This document shows positions 1 through 9,402 of a DNA stretch of 64,000 nucleotides, piece after piece. The stretch is from Balanoglossus misakiensis. Lineage: Eukaryota; Hemichordata. Position 1 is the stretch's first letter. Every line of letters starts with the position of its first letter. The notes under the pieces are model-generated. The model searched no databases and was not told the origin of the DNA. It saw only the letters and a list, made by a program, of their open reading frames with translations. Where the stretch lies: contig CM082578.2 in NCBI GenBank assembly GCA_040954595.2, positions 186,001 through 250,000 on the forward strand. Reading direction: 5' to 3'. Both the position numbers and the translations under genes were made by a program.

Positions 1-650
1 CATATCGTAGTGTTGTATCGGTCAGTCTCATGTTCTCATATGGTTGCTGCCTATAACAGTAGGATGGCACCATATCGTAGTGTTGTATCGGTCAGTCTCA
101 TGTTCTCATATGGTTGCTGCCTATAACAGTAGGATGGCACCATATCGTAGTGTTGTATCGGTCAGTCTCATGTTCTCATATGGTTGCTGCCTATAACATT
201 AGGATGGCACCATATCGTAGTGTTGTATCGGTCAGTCTCATGTTCTCATATGGTTGCTGCCTATAACAGTAGGATGGCACCATATCGTAGTGTTGTATCG
301 GTCAGTCTCATGTTCTCATATGGTTGCTGCCTATAACAGTAGGATGGCACCATATCGTAGTGTTGTATCGGCCAGTCTCATGTTCTCATATGGTTGCTGC
401 CTATAACAGTAGGATGGCACCATATCGTAGTGTTGTATCGGTCAGTCTCATGTTCTCATATGGTTGCTGCCTATAACAGTAGGATGGCACCATATCGTAG
501 TGTTGTATCGGTCAGTCTCATGTTCTCATATGGTTGCTGCCTATAACATTAGGATGGCACCATATCGTAGTGTTGTATCGGTCAGTCTCATGTTCTCATA
601 TGGTTGCTGCCTATGACATTAGGATGGCACCATATCGTAGTGTTTTGTGG
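1..650. repeat. 70-bp minisatellite, 9 full copies plus a degenerate tenth
   Basis: Exact 70-bp periodicity: the start of the unit (catatcgtagtgttgtatcg) recurs at 1, 71, 141, 211, 281, 351, 421, 491, 561 and 631. Copies differ only by rare substitutions (cagt/catt near the unit end, ggccag in the copy starting at 351, ctatgacatt before 631). The tenth copy decays after about 645. The array is cut by the left window edge, so its true length is unknown. An ORF running through it is a by-product of the repeat. Confidence 0.97.
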
Positions 651-1674
651 TATGTGTGTCAGTCTCATGGTCATTCCCCATTGATAAATAGAGAGACACT
701 ATCTTCTTTTGTTGAGTATGTCTCATACGAGTCATTGTCATGTTTTCTTGTGTACATATGTGTTATGTGTTGTTTACATGCTGGAAATTGTTTCTAATAT
801 ACACTCATGTTAATTTCTAACAAGATTGTTTTCTCTTTTTGTTTTTCACTATTTGAGAGTGTTTCCCATTGAAAGAAGACGAAATTTCATAGCAAGGAAG
901 AAGATACTCAAGGCTACTGCCATGACTCCAATACTTAAATGCATATAAAGGAGGATTTAAAAGTACTTTTCCACACTTAATGGTGACTTTGAAATCTGTA
1001 TTCATGTCAGTTTTGACAAACAGTAGATTAAAAAAATGAGGCATTTTTGATGGATTGAAATGATTTTCCCTAACCACTTGAACGGAAAATGAGATAAAAG
1101 TTTTATTGTATATATTTTCTATCATTTATGGGGTTAATTCATTTGATTTACATAATACCATGTATTTACCGTTGTTCCTTTTTTCTTACATTGTCATTAC
1201 AATAATAATGATTGACCAAAAAAGATCTTTCTCGGTGTGCTTTTTCGACAGGTTAACATACCATTGACTGTGGAGTACTAAGATGCTGCACATTATGACA
1301 CATGTTATGCTTCAAGACCAAGTTATTTAAGGGCATAGTAACTAACTTTGGGCTATTTTTTATGTATTTTTGTTCAGTGTATCGACTCCTTATTTCTGTT
1401 CTACTCCATAAAGCATGATTAACTGCCCAGGTTCGGGATCTCAACTTTGGCCTTTGCAAATGAGTTCAGGTCTGGACTAAAATTATGTTTTTTGACAATT
1501 GCTGATTGTACAATTATGGCAGTGTATAGAATCTAGTAAATGGCATTGCATCATGCTTTGGTGAGTTGAACAAGAAACTGCAGTCACTTGAAAGAGCAAA
1601 AATGCTAAAAATGGCCCAAATTTATAACTATAGCTTTTAGGTAAACAGAAGCAAAACATGCAATTCAAATTTTT
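651..1674. other. Non-coding sequence without recognisable features
   Basis: AT-rich unique-looking DNA between the minisatellite and the palindrome array. The short ORFs here (up to about 100 codons, mostly minus strand) have no recognisable domain. I see no RNA gene and no mobile-element end. Confidence 0.6.
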
Positions 1675-2206
1675 GGCTTGCTTACAAACTGCATTCTGTG
1701 TAAGAATGGTTTGTATACATGCCAAAGCCCAAGCAGAGTGGCTGATTTTTAAACCACTGCTCAAGCATTCTCAGTTTGTCAGCAAACCAGGAAATGCTAA
1801 TTTTTTGTTTGCTGGCAAACTGAAGTGATTCATGTTTGGTTTGCTAGCACACCAGTTTTAAGCAGAAGTTGGCTTTCAGACAAGCCAATGTAAATTTTAA
1901 GGGTTTACGTACAACCCCCTTGTATTATTCGACGGTTTGTTGGCAAGCCATTGTTTTAGAAAGTGGCTTACATGCAAGCCATCATAATATATTCATTGGT
2001 TTATATACAAACCCCTTAGATTTGTGATGGTTTGTTGACAAACCACTGGATAATGAATCGGTGTGTCTTCAAGCTCATTTGCTAAATAGAATGGCATGCC
2101 AGCAAGTCATATTTCATTACTACGGTTAGCCTACACACCACTCATTAAACTTGCTGTGGTCTATCAGCAAGCCGGTAAGTTATATAAAACGGCAACTCAG
2201 CAAGCT
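1675..2206. repeat. Array of 17 degenerate 16-bp palindromes with ~32-bp period
   Basis: A dyad-symmetric 16-mer, approximately GGYTTNNNNNCAARCC, starts at 1675, 1708, 1740, 1773, 1806, 1838, 1871, 1902, 1934, 1965, 1998, 2029, 2060, 2093, 2124, 2158 and 2191. Successive spacings are 31-34 bp. The 15-18-bp spacers are AT-rich and do not resemble each other. Several copies keep pairing while changing sequence: GGCTT/AAGCC at 1871 and 1965, GGTTT/AAACC at 1998 and 2029, and a T-G wobble combination at 1934. Weaker matches may continue to the left (about 1640). It ends about 120 bp before the 2-kb satellite. Function unknown. It could be an old palindromic minisatellite, a run of dimer-binding sites about three helical turns apart, or a structured RNA. 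Confidence 0.75.
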
Positions 2207-2300
2207 AAATTCAAGCCAAAATCAAGCCAAATTTGAAGAAACGAAAGAAGCCGATTTGCGACAAACAAGCCGGTTTGAATTTGGCTTGAATTTAGCTTGC
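2200..2300. repeat. 21-bp perfect inverted repeat (potential hairpin)
   Basis: 2200-2220 and 2280-2300 are exact reverse complements (21 of 21) around a 59-bp loop. The arms contain the same CAAGCC/GGCTTG words as the palindrome array just upstream, so the hairpin probably belongs to that structure. It lies 25 bp before the first base of the 2-kb satellite. Confidence 0.85.
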
Positions 2301-3894
2301 AGGAAAGCTAGAAGAATTTGCAGTGTACATTATATGCGGTACGCCGATGTCAGCTTACCCGGCAGTACTGCAGGCCGTGCCCCCAACTAACGTCGGTGTT
2401 TGAAACGCCCGGGTTTAATTCGGGCTTTCTCAATAAATTGACAGGCAATAATGCAGTCCTACCCGAACAAATGTCGAGTATTGACCAGCTGTGACTTTCC
2501 CTCTTCGGTTTGCCCGACTTAGCCAACGTCTTTGTACTAGAGTGTCGGGTCTTTTGCAGAGCCAGGCCGAAGGAAATCCGACTTGATCACCGTTGCTAAC
2601 GAACGCTAGTGTCTGTCATGGTGTGCCGGGGTTTTAGTCGAGCCAGGGCGTAGGAGATCTGACTTGATCATCGTGGTCAATGTACGCGTGTTTCCGCTCT
2701 AAAGTGCCGGGGCTTCAGCTAAACCAGGCCGTAGGAAATCCGACGTAATCACCGTTGATAACTTACGCCAGTCTGTCTCATATAGAGCCGGTGCACCAGC
2801 CGAGTCACGCCGTAGGAAATCTGACTTGATCAACGTGGTCAATGTACGCCTGTTTCTGCTCTAGAGTGCCGGGGCTTCAGCTGAGCCAGGCCGTAGGAAA
2901 CCCAACGTGATTACCGTTGTTAACTTACGCCAGTCTATGTCCTATATATAGTAACGGGGCATCAGCCGTGCCAGGCCGAAGGAAATGTGAGTAGATCAAC
3001 GTGGTCTCTGTAGGCGTGTTTCTGCTCTAGAGTGCCAGGGCTTTAGCCAAGCCATGCCGTAGGAAATCTGACTTGATCAACGTTGCTAACGAACGCTAGT
3101 GTCTGTCATGGTGTGCCGGGGTTTTAGTCGAGCCAGGCCGTAGGAGATCTGACTTGATCATCGTGGTCAATGTACGCGTGTTTCCGCTCTAAAGTGCCGG
3201 GCTTCAGCTAAACCAGGCCGTAGGAAATCTGACTTGATCACCGTTGCTAACGTACGCTAGTGTCTGTCATATTGTGACGGAGATTTAGCCGAGCCAGGCC
3301 GTAGAAAAATCGACTTGTTCAGCGTTACCAGTGTGCAACTGTTTCTGCTCTAGAGTGTCTGGGTTTTAGCCGACTTATGCTGTAGGAAATCTGAGTTGAT
3401 GAACGGGAATTCAATGTTAGAAAACCCGTGTGGAAAGTATCTCTACCCGTTTGAAACTAAGAAAAGAATTTATTCTTATTTATTTTGTAAAAAAGACAAT
3501 TTTTCGAAAAAAAGTCGAAAATGGTAATTTTGTCTTGGGTGATTCAAATTATACCACCTTTTCTGGAATTTGCAGCACTTTTTACAAGAGAACGACACTT
3601 CATGCTCCATAATATTTCCGAAAATGAAGAAAAGAGTTAATTTTTTATGATTTTTTAAAAAATTACCATTTTTGTCAAAATATGGCCAAAATGGCTATTT
3701 TTTCTTGAATTCCGTCAATATCTCTGCATTTTTGGAGAGGTCGAAAGTTTTAACATACAATCAACATGTCATATATGATCAGGGCACCAAATTCGAAGAA
3801 CAAAGGTTTTTTATTTTTTTCTAAAAATGACATTTTCAAGGAAAATTTGGTAAAACGCAATTTTGTCTGCAGTGAGCAAAATTAGACTGTATTT

Positions 3895-4435
3895 TGTGGA
3901 ATTTGTATCGATATATACATACGAAGAGCATTCTATACTCCATCAGATTTCCGAAAATGTAGAAAACAGGTATTTTTTGTAATTTTCAAAAATTTACCAT
4001 TTTGACCAAATTGTGGCTAAAATTGTTATTTTCGTGTTGAATGCCGCCAGTGTCACTGCTTTTAAAAGTCATAAAAACTTTTAACATACAAGCAATTGTT
4101 TATATATGATCAGGTCACCGAATTAAAAAAAAATTGTCTGCGGTGAGCCAAATTGGCCGTTTTTTGTGGAATTTGTATCGATATATATATACGAAGAGGA
4201 TTCTATACTCCATCAGATTTCCGAAAATGTAGAAAACAGGTATTTTTTGTAATTTTCAAAAATTTACCATTTTGACCAAATTGTGGTTAAAATTGTTATT
4301 TTCGTGTTGAATGCCGCCAGTGTCACTGCTTTTAAAAGTCATAAAAACTTTTAACATACAAGCAATTGTTTGTATATGATCAGGTCACCGAATTAAAAAA
4401 AATAAAGAATGTTTTGCCTAAAAATGACCTTTTTG
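3895..4435 (+). repeat. 270-bp tandem duplication inside the first satellite unit
   Basis: The words catcagatttccgaaaatg at 3941 and 4211 mark two copies 270 bp apart. Other units have one copy. This accounts for the unit length of 2,315 bp instead of about 2,045 bp. Confidence 0.85.
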
Positions 4436-4694
4436 GTGCAAAAACGAATAAAACGCAATTTTGTACTAAATCAGCTCATTCAGAGTGCATTTTTTATAAT
4501 CAGCACCATCTTTACATATAATAGAAATTTCATACATCATCAGATATCCAAATATGAAAAAATGATTTAGATTTTAGATGATTGTCCAAAATTAGCTGAT
4601 ATCTAATAAATGTAGTATTGAACCGTTCTGTTCCCCCCCCTACATTATATGCGGTACGCCGATGTCAGCTTACCCGGCAGTACTGCAGGCCGTG

Positions 4695-4713
4695 CCCCCC
4701 CCCCCCCCCCCCC
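4695..4713 (+). repeat. Expanded poly-C tract (19 C)
   Basis: In other units this site in the GC-rich half reads gtgcccccaac with five C. Here it has expanded to 19. It is distinct from the variable poly-C tract (about 7-17 C) that precedes tacattatatgcgg in nearly every unit. Confidence 0.9.
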
Positions 4714-5091
4714 AACTAACGTCGGTGTTTGAAACGCCCTGGTTAAATTCGGGCTTTCTCTATAAATTGACAGGCAATAATGCAGTCCTACCCGAACAAA
4801 TGTCGAGTGTTGACCCGCTGTGACTTCCCCTCTTCGGTTTGCCCGACTTAGCCAACGTCTTTGTACTAGAGTGTCGGGTCTTTTGCAGAGCCAGGCCGAA
4901 GGAAATCCGACTTGATCACCGTTGCTAACGAACGCTAGTGTCTGTCATGGTGTGCCGGGGTTTTAGTCGAGCCAGGCCGTAGGAGATCTGACTTGATCAT
5001 CGTGGTCAATGTACGCGTGTTTCCGCTCTAAAGTGCCGGGGCTTCAGCTAAACCAGGCCGTAGGAAATCCGACGTAATCACCGTTGATAAC

Positions 5092-5103
5092 TTACGCCAG
5101 TCT
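5092..5103 (+). other. Target site duplication, left copy (Tx1-like LINE)
   Basis: ttacgccagtct immediately before the LINE 5' end is repeated at 11905-11916 right after the poly-A tail. The satellite sequence continues across the two copies as in uninterrupted units, which proves insertion into pre-existing satellite. Confidence 0.93.
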
Positions 5104-5314
5104 GGATGGAGGGCGCTAGAGTCAGCCATCTACGGAAGCAGATTTCTAGCACGCTCAGAGTTTTCATCGTTTTTTCACGTGAAATCGGTGAATTTTGTGG
5201 CGAAACTGAAGGTATATGCTTTTGGATAGATACTTGCAGCTAACTCGAGAGCAAAGAAGCATTTTGATTCTCAGAAGAAAGACATTTTGCTAGTTTTCGT
5301 TGTCTCGAGCAAGC
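5104..5314 (+). promoter_or_regulatory. 5' UTR / presumed internal promoter of the Tx1-like LINE
   Basis: About 211 bp between the left target duplication and the first ATG of ORF1. LINEs of this kind carry an internal promoter here. No specific promoter motif is convincing, so this is placement by element structure only. Confidence 0.5.
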
Positions 5315-6132
5315 ATGGCCGTCAGAGACAAAGCCAGTTATGCGCAGGTGGTGACGACCAAACGCCTGCAAGACAAAGACGGTGAAGTAGGAGTTCTACC
5401 CGTCTTTCTGAAGCAGTCGGACATAGTTCCCAGGGACAGTAATCAATGGCTAAGAGGTGAGGAAATTATAGCAGCCGTTTCAGAAGTTGTCACCATCGGC
5501 AGCTTGGAAGGGTTGCAACGGATAAGAGGTCTGTGGCGTATTTATATGAATGACGAAGCAGACCGGACAATTTTGTTACAACATGGACTCACACTACGCT
5601 GGAAGTCGATAGAGCTGTGGGGGCGAAATCCCTTCCGAAGAGAGTTTCATGAAGATTGGTTAAGATTAACGATAAAAGATCTACCATTGTCACACGATGA
5701 TGATGCTATTGCCGCTACACTTACTGGTTTGGGCTGTAAGCTCAAAACAGATATATCCAGACAGAAATGGAGGTTAGAAGGCAAGTTGACAAACATTCTT
5801 AATGGGGATCGAACTGTGTTCATCGAAAAACCAAAGACACCATTACCAGCTCAGGTTAAGATCGGTGCATTTTACGCGAAGATTATTTATAAGCAATCCA
5901 CAGCGGAGACGCAGCCACGATGCGGCAAATGCTTAGAGGAGGGACATACTGCGTACAATTGCACTGGACAAATCAAATGCAGACTCTGTAAAAGAGAGGG
6001 GCATATTGCAAGAAATTGTATGCCTTCTCAGGTACACGAAGAATTAACGTCTCAGTCCACCAAATACACAATGCAGAAAAGGTCTACGAATCCTGCCGAT
6101 GCGGTATCGAGACTAGAAAGTGACAGCACACC
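5315..6132 (+). pseudogene. LINE ORF1, N-terminal part (nucleic-acid-binding protein with two zinc knuckles)
   Basis: The reading frame is open from a TTG at 5300, but the first ATG is at 5315 in a good context (agcATGG), giving a protein starting MAVRDK. Residues ~50-190 are a mixed alpha/beta region that may be the RRM-like part of such ORF1 proteins. Residues ~203-240 hold two CCHC knuckles, CGKCLEEGHTAYNC and CRLCKREGHIARNC. In the LINE life cycle ORF1p binds the element RNA in the RNP. At 6132 the frame runs into a nested DNA transposon, and after ~47 foreign codons it stops at 6274. The remainder of ORF1 resumes in the same frame at 7906. Confidence 0.85.
6124..6132 (+). other. 9-bp target site duplication, left copy (nested DNA transposon)
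   Basis: cagcacacc at 6124-6132 recurs at 7897-7905 on the other side of the insertion, directly outside both terminal inverted repeats. Removing the element plus one copy (1,773 bp, divisible by 3) leaves ORF1 in frame, which independently supports these edges. Confidence 0.9.
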
Positions 6133-7896
6133 CAGACGCTGTACAAACGCAACGCGCATGCGCGAGTTAACCCGGAAGCGTATGCAGCGTGATTCGAAAA
6201 GTTTTCTCTGCTGGAGCCAACTACTTGAGACTTCTGGCCGTAATCATGAGGAGAAACCAATAGTACAGAAATAGAGTTAAAGGAGTTAGATGAATTGTCG
6301 TTTCGGACGCTTTAACTTGGTTAAGTATAAACGAAATGAGTGTTTACCGAATACATGAGAAGTTGGTCAGATTAGAAGTCGGCCAGTACGCGCGTATGAG
6401 AAGTCGGCCAGTACGAGAAGTCGGTCAGTTGTTGAACTTGCACCCGAATAGTGCAGTAATGACCCAGATTACTAATAACAACACTTAATAAAATATAATT
6501 GCACTAAATATTTTCATTTGGACGGATTTCGCACATTCTTGACATCACAATGGCGTCATTTCAATGATATTATGGCGTCTGGTTCCCCGGTCCCGTATCC
6601 GCGTAAAGGAGCTTAGGTTGTTCGCCAAATTCCTTCGACATTTCTGATTAAAGGGAGTTTCAAAGCCTACTAACATACATGTATGTGTATATTCATAGTT
6701 TCTGAGACAACACCAAACAGACAAACGCGACGAGGAACAGACTAGCGCAACGCAGTATATACTATAATTAAGTGCAGGTGACTGATGTTGACGTACCCCG
6801 GTGACGTACATGCGAAGTAAACAGGCAGTTTTAAAATTCGTAGGTTATTTGTACAAATATCTCAACTCCTGTACATCAAGGAAACATTTCGTAATGAAAC
6901 CTGCATAAAAATTCACCTTCCTACCACTGTAGCAAACAATGCATATCTACCATAGACTCGACGGCGCTCACCACTGCATAAATCTTGGTATTGAGACTGT
7001 GTACGTGGTGACAAAGCGCATATCATCGCCATCGTCAGGTTTGGCGTAGTACTGACTGGCTTACTTATGAGTGAATGATTTCAAATTTCTAACTTACAGC
7101 AAGTTTGTTTCTAAGGACGCCGTCATGGTAATAGTTCAAAATTCGCGCCGCGCTATCGTTATGTTAATTAATTACATCAGTAAACGTGCGAATTTCGCGG
7201 CAAGACTGACTTCCACATCAAAACACGATCAAAATCATTCTAGTTCTACGTCCATGGTGTTACAGAAACAACATTTTTTGTTATTTTGTATAGCTATTAG
7301 TAATTTAATATTATTAATAGCATTATCTGCTAATTTCACGTTCAGGTGGTTGCATCATCGGGGACGATAGCCTTGTGCAGTGTCTTGAATCTCGTCTCGG
7401 CAGTAATAACCCAGGGTAATAACCATGCCAAACTTTCGCTAAATAAGGCATGACCAACTTCGGAAGCTTGGAAACATACTCGGGCAAGCGAAGTTTTTTC
7501 CGGGCAAAAGTATGGCTTTGAGTCAATTACTAAGCTTCAATTTGGAAAAGTTTTGGAACCAGCAACTTTAATTTGAAACCAGCAACTCCATAAAACTGGG
7601 GATACATCACTGAAAAAATGAAGGCTCCAAAACGGAGGGACAAATGTGCGTGATTTATTCCTTGCAGAAAATGACTCAAAATAAACTATAAAAATGCATT
7701 TAGAATTTTGTTGTTCGTGTATATTAATCCCTGTGAAGTTTTTACTTTGGAAAGATTGACGGTTGAGTAACCCAAGCACCTCCATTTATGTTGATGCGCT
7801 TAGGAATCAAAGTCTCGACCACCCCTCCATTGTTAATCGACGAACCATTGTCAAAGAATGCGCACAACTATGCGCAATGCATTTGTACAGCGTCTT
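6133..7896. mobile_element. Nested TIR DNA transposon, 1,764 bp, non-autonomous
   Basis: The left end (cagacgctgtacaaa at 6133) and the reverse complement of the right end (aagacgctgtacaaa, reading leftward from 7896) match at 14 of 15 bases. Similarity continues to about 25 bp (gca...gcgcat). It is flanked by a 9-bp duplication. A 9-bp target duplication is typical of Mutator-like elements and rarer in other superfamilies, so MULE is a guess. The interior (6160-7850) shows no transposase-like ORF. The longest frame there (7071-7370, 99 codons) has no recognisable domain. The element sits in the middle of LINE ORF1 and disables it. Confidence 0.87.
6357..6431 (+). repeat. Short subrepeats in the nested transposon
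   Basis: Four imperfect copies of a motif like gagaagtcggccagtacg lie at about 6357, 6374, 6398 and 6415. Subterminal short repeats are common in DNA transposons as transposase-binding sites; that role is inference. Confidence 0.6.
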
Positions 7897-7905
7897 CAGC
7901 ACACC

Positions 7906-8260
7906 GTTACAAGGAACATCCAGGCGTGAAACGGGGGACGAAGACCGTGTTGAGAAACCGCAAAGTCTGGCAAACAAAGCACCTGAGCCCTCGAGCTCGA
8001 GCGTTAAATCACAAAGCTCAATTTTAGCGTTCTTAAAAGAGAACAGAGACGATAGACAAAACGATACTAGTGTCAGTGGAGGTGATGTAACGGATATTGA
8101 AGGTGGCGAGGACCGGCGTTATGACACATCAAGAGAAAATTTCTCTGAATTGTCTGCTGAATCGCCACCACTGTTGTCATTGACCCAAAGCAAAGAAAAT
8201 AAGAAAAAACGTAAAAGAAGACGAAAGCAGCAGCAGCAAGTCAGAATCAAAGGCTACTGA
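7906..8260 (+). pseudogene. LINE ORF1, C-terminal part
   Basis: After the right target duplication (7897-7905) the ORF1 frame resumes and runs to a TGA at 8258-8260. The region is hydrophilic and low-complexity: acidic/serine-rich in the middle and very basic near the end (KKKRKRRRKQQQQ), plausible as RNA-binding or nuclear-targeting sequence. Together with the N-terminal part, the uninterrupted protein would be about 390 residues. The stop codon overlaps the ORF2 start (TGATG at 8258-8262), suggesting that ORF2 was translated by termination-reinitiation. Confidence 0.8.
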
Positions 8261-9402
8261 TGGCAGCGCTGAAGTTAGTTACCCTGAATGTCAGGGGTTT
8301 CAAAGACAAAACGAAAAGGAACTGTATATATCGCTGGCTAAAACTCCAAAAAACGAGTATCGCGATTTTACAAGAGTTGCATGGAAATGGAACAGACATT
8401 GACACTTGGGAGAAAGAATGGGGAGGGAAAGTATTCTTCTCGAAAGGTGACAATTATAGCAGAGGAACGGCAATATTGATTGAGCGCAGATGTGACCTCA
8501 CCATTGATTCCGTGTGGAATGACGACTTCGGAAGAATTTGCATAATAAACGGTAGCCTTGTAGGTGTTAAGCTTTCAATTTGTAGTGTTTATGCCCCGAA
8601 TCTCGTGAAACAAAGAACGGAATTCTTGAAAGATCTAGCTGGCCTGGTTGACACGCACTGCTATTACGAAAATCTTTTTATAGCAGGCGACTTCAATTGT
8701 GCACTCAACGACACTTTGGACAGAGCGTCAAGTGTGAAATCACGGCAATCACATGATGGATCAAGAAGAGTCTTACGTAGTTTTTGTAATCAGTTTCAAC
8801 TTATTGATGTTTGGAGGAATTTCCACCCTGGGCAACGGCAGTTTACTTGGCGAAGATTGGCCCCATCACCGACTCATAGCCGATTAGATTATGTTTTTAT
8901 CTCAAAGCACCTCGTCAAGAATGTCAAAAAATCGGATATTCGTCCTGCTGTATACACAGATCATATGGCTGTTTACGTGGAATTGCAGACCGCTTCAGAT
9001 TGTAGAGGGCCTGGTACATGGAAACTGAACAATAGGCTTTTAAAAAATGAAGGCTTTGTCAACGGAGTCAAATCTGTAATCAGAGAGTGTGGTGAGAAGA
9101 CATTCGAAAATAATCGGATGAAATGGGACATCATGAAGAAAGAAATTAAAGAATATGCATTGGAATTTACAAGGTATGGAACAAAAGATCACAATAAGGA
9201 AATACCGAAGCTTGAGCAACAGCTAAAAGCGGATGAAAGAAATATGCTGGTGAATCCATCAGATGAAAATATACGGAAATACAGTGAAACCAAACAACGC
9301 CTTGAGAATATTTACAACATACTCGCTGAAGGTGCGCAGATAAGATCGCGTGCAGCGTGGGTGGAAAAGGGAGAAAGGAATACCAAGTATTTTTATCATT
9401 AG
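8260..9402 (+). pseudogene. LINE ORF2, endonuclease part, up to a frameshift
   Basis: AP-endonuclease-like domain at residues ~1-245, which nicks the target DNA to start target-primed reverse transcription. Visible motifs in order: LVTLNVRGF, AILQELH (metal-binding Glu), SVYAPN, AGDFNCALN (catalytic Asp/Asn), SRLDYVF and TDHMAV (catalytic His). A charged linker follows. ATG at 8260 overlaps the ORF1 stop by one base. The frame ends at a TAG at 9400-9402. The homologous continuation is in the +1-shifted frame immediately after it, so one base appears to be lost near 9399-9402. All endonuclease catalytic residues look intact. Confidence 0.88.

Larger units (their letters stand above)
2325..5103 (+). 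repeat. 2-kb satellite, left block (+ orientation)
   Basis: Higher-order satellite. The anchor tgcggtacgccgatgtcag starts at 2335 and 4650. The block contains one complete unit, enlarged by an internal 270-bp duplication, and the first part of the next, which is interrupted at 5103 by a LINE and resumes at 11905. The GC-richer half (about 2335-3410) consists of ~80-bp subrepeats containing gtgccggggctt and ggccgtaggaaatc words. The AT-rich half (about 3410-4640) is built of ~330-bp subrepeats. The array begins at the base following the place where other units carry a poly-C tract. Confidence 0.95.

Noticed and set aside
534-797. 87-codon ORF in the minisatellite
   Set aside because: Runs through the 70-bp repeat and its decayed edge; no domain. 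By-product of the repeat.
817-1125. 102-codon minus-strand ORF
   Set aside because: No recognisable domain or supporting signal; plausible by chance in AT-rich DNA.
1675-2206. A genuine CRISPR array
   Set aside because: Repeats are only 16 bp and degenerate, spacers are about 16 bp, no cas genes are present, and the context is clearly eukaryotic.
7071-7370. 99-codon ORF inside the nested transposon as a transposase
   Set aside because: No DDE or zinc-finger signature; too short.
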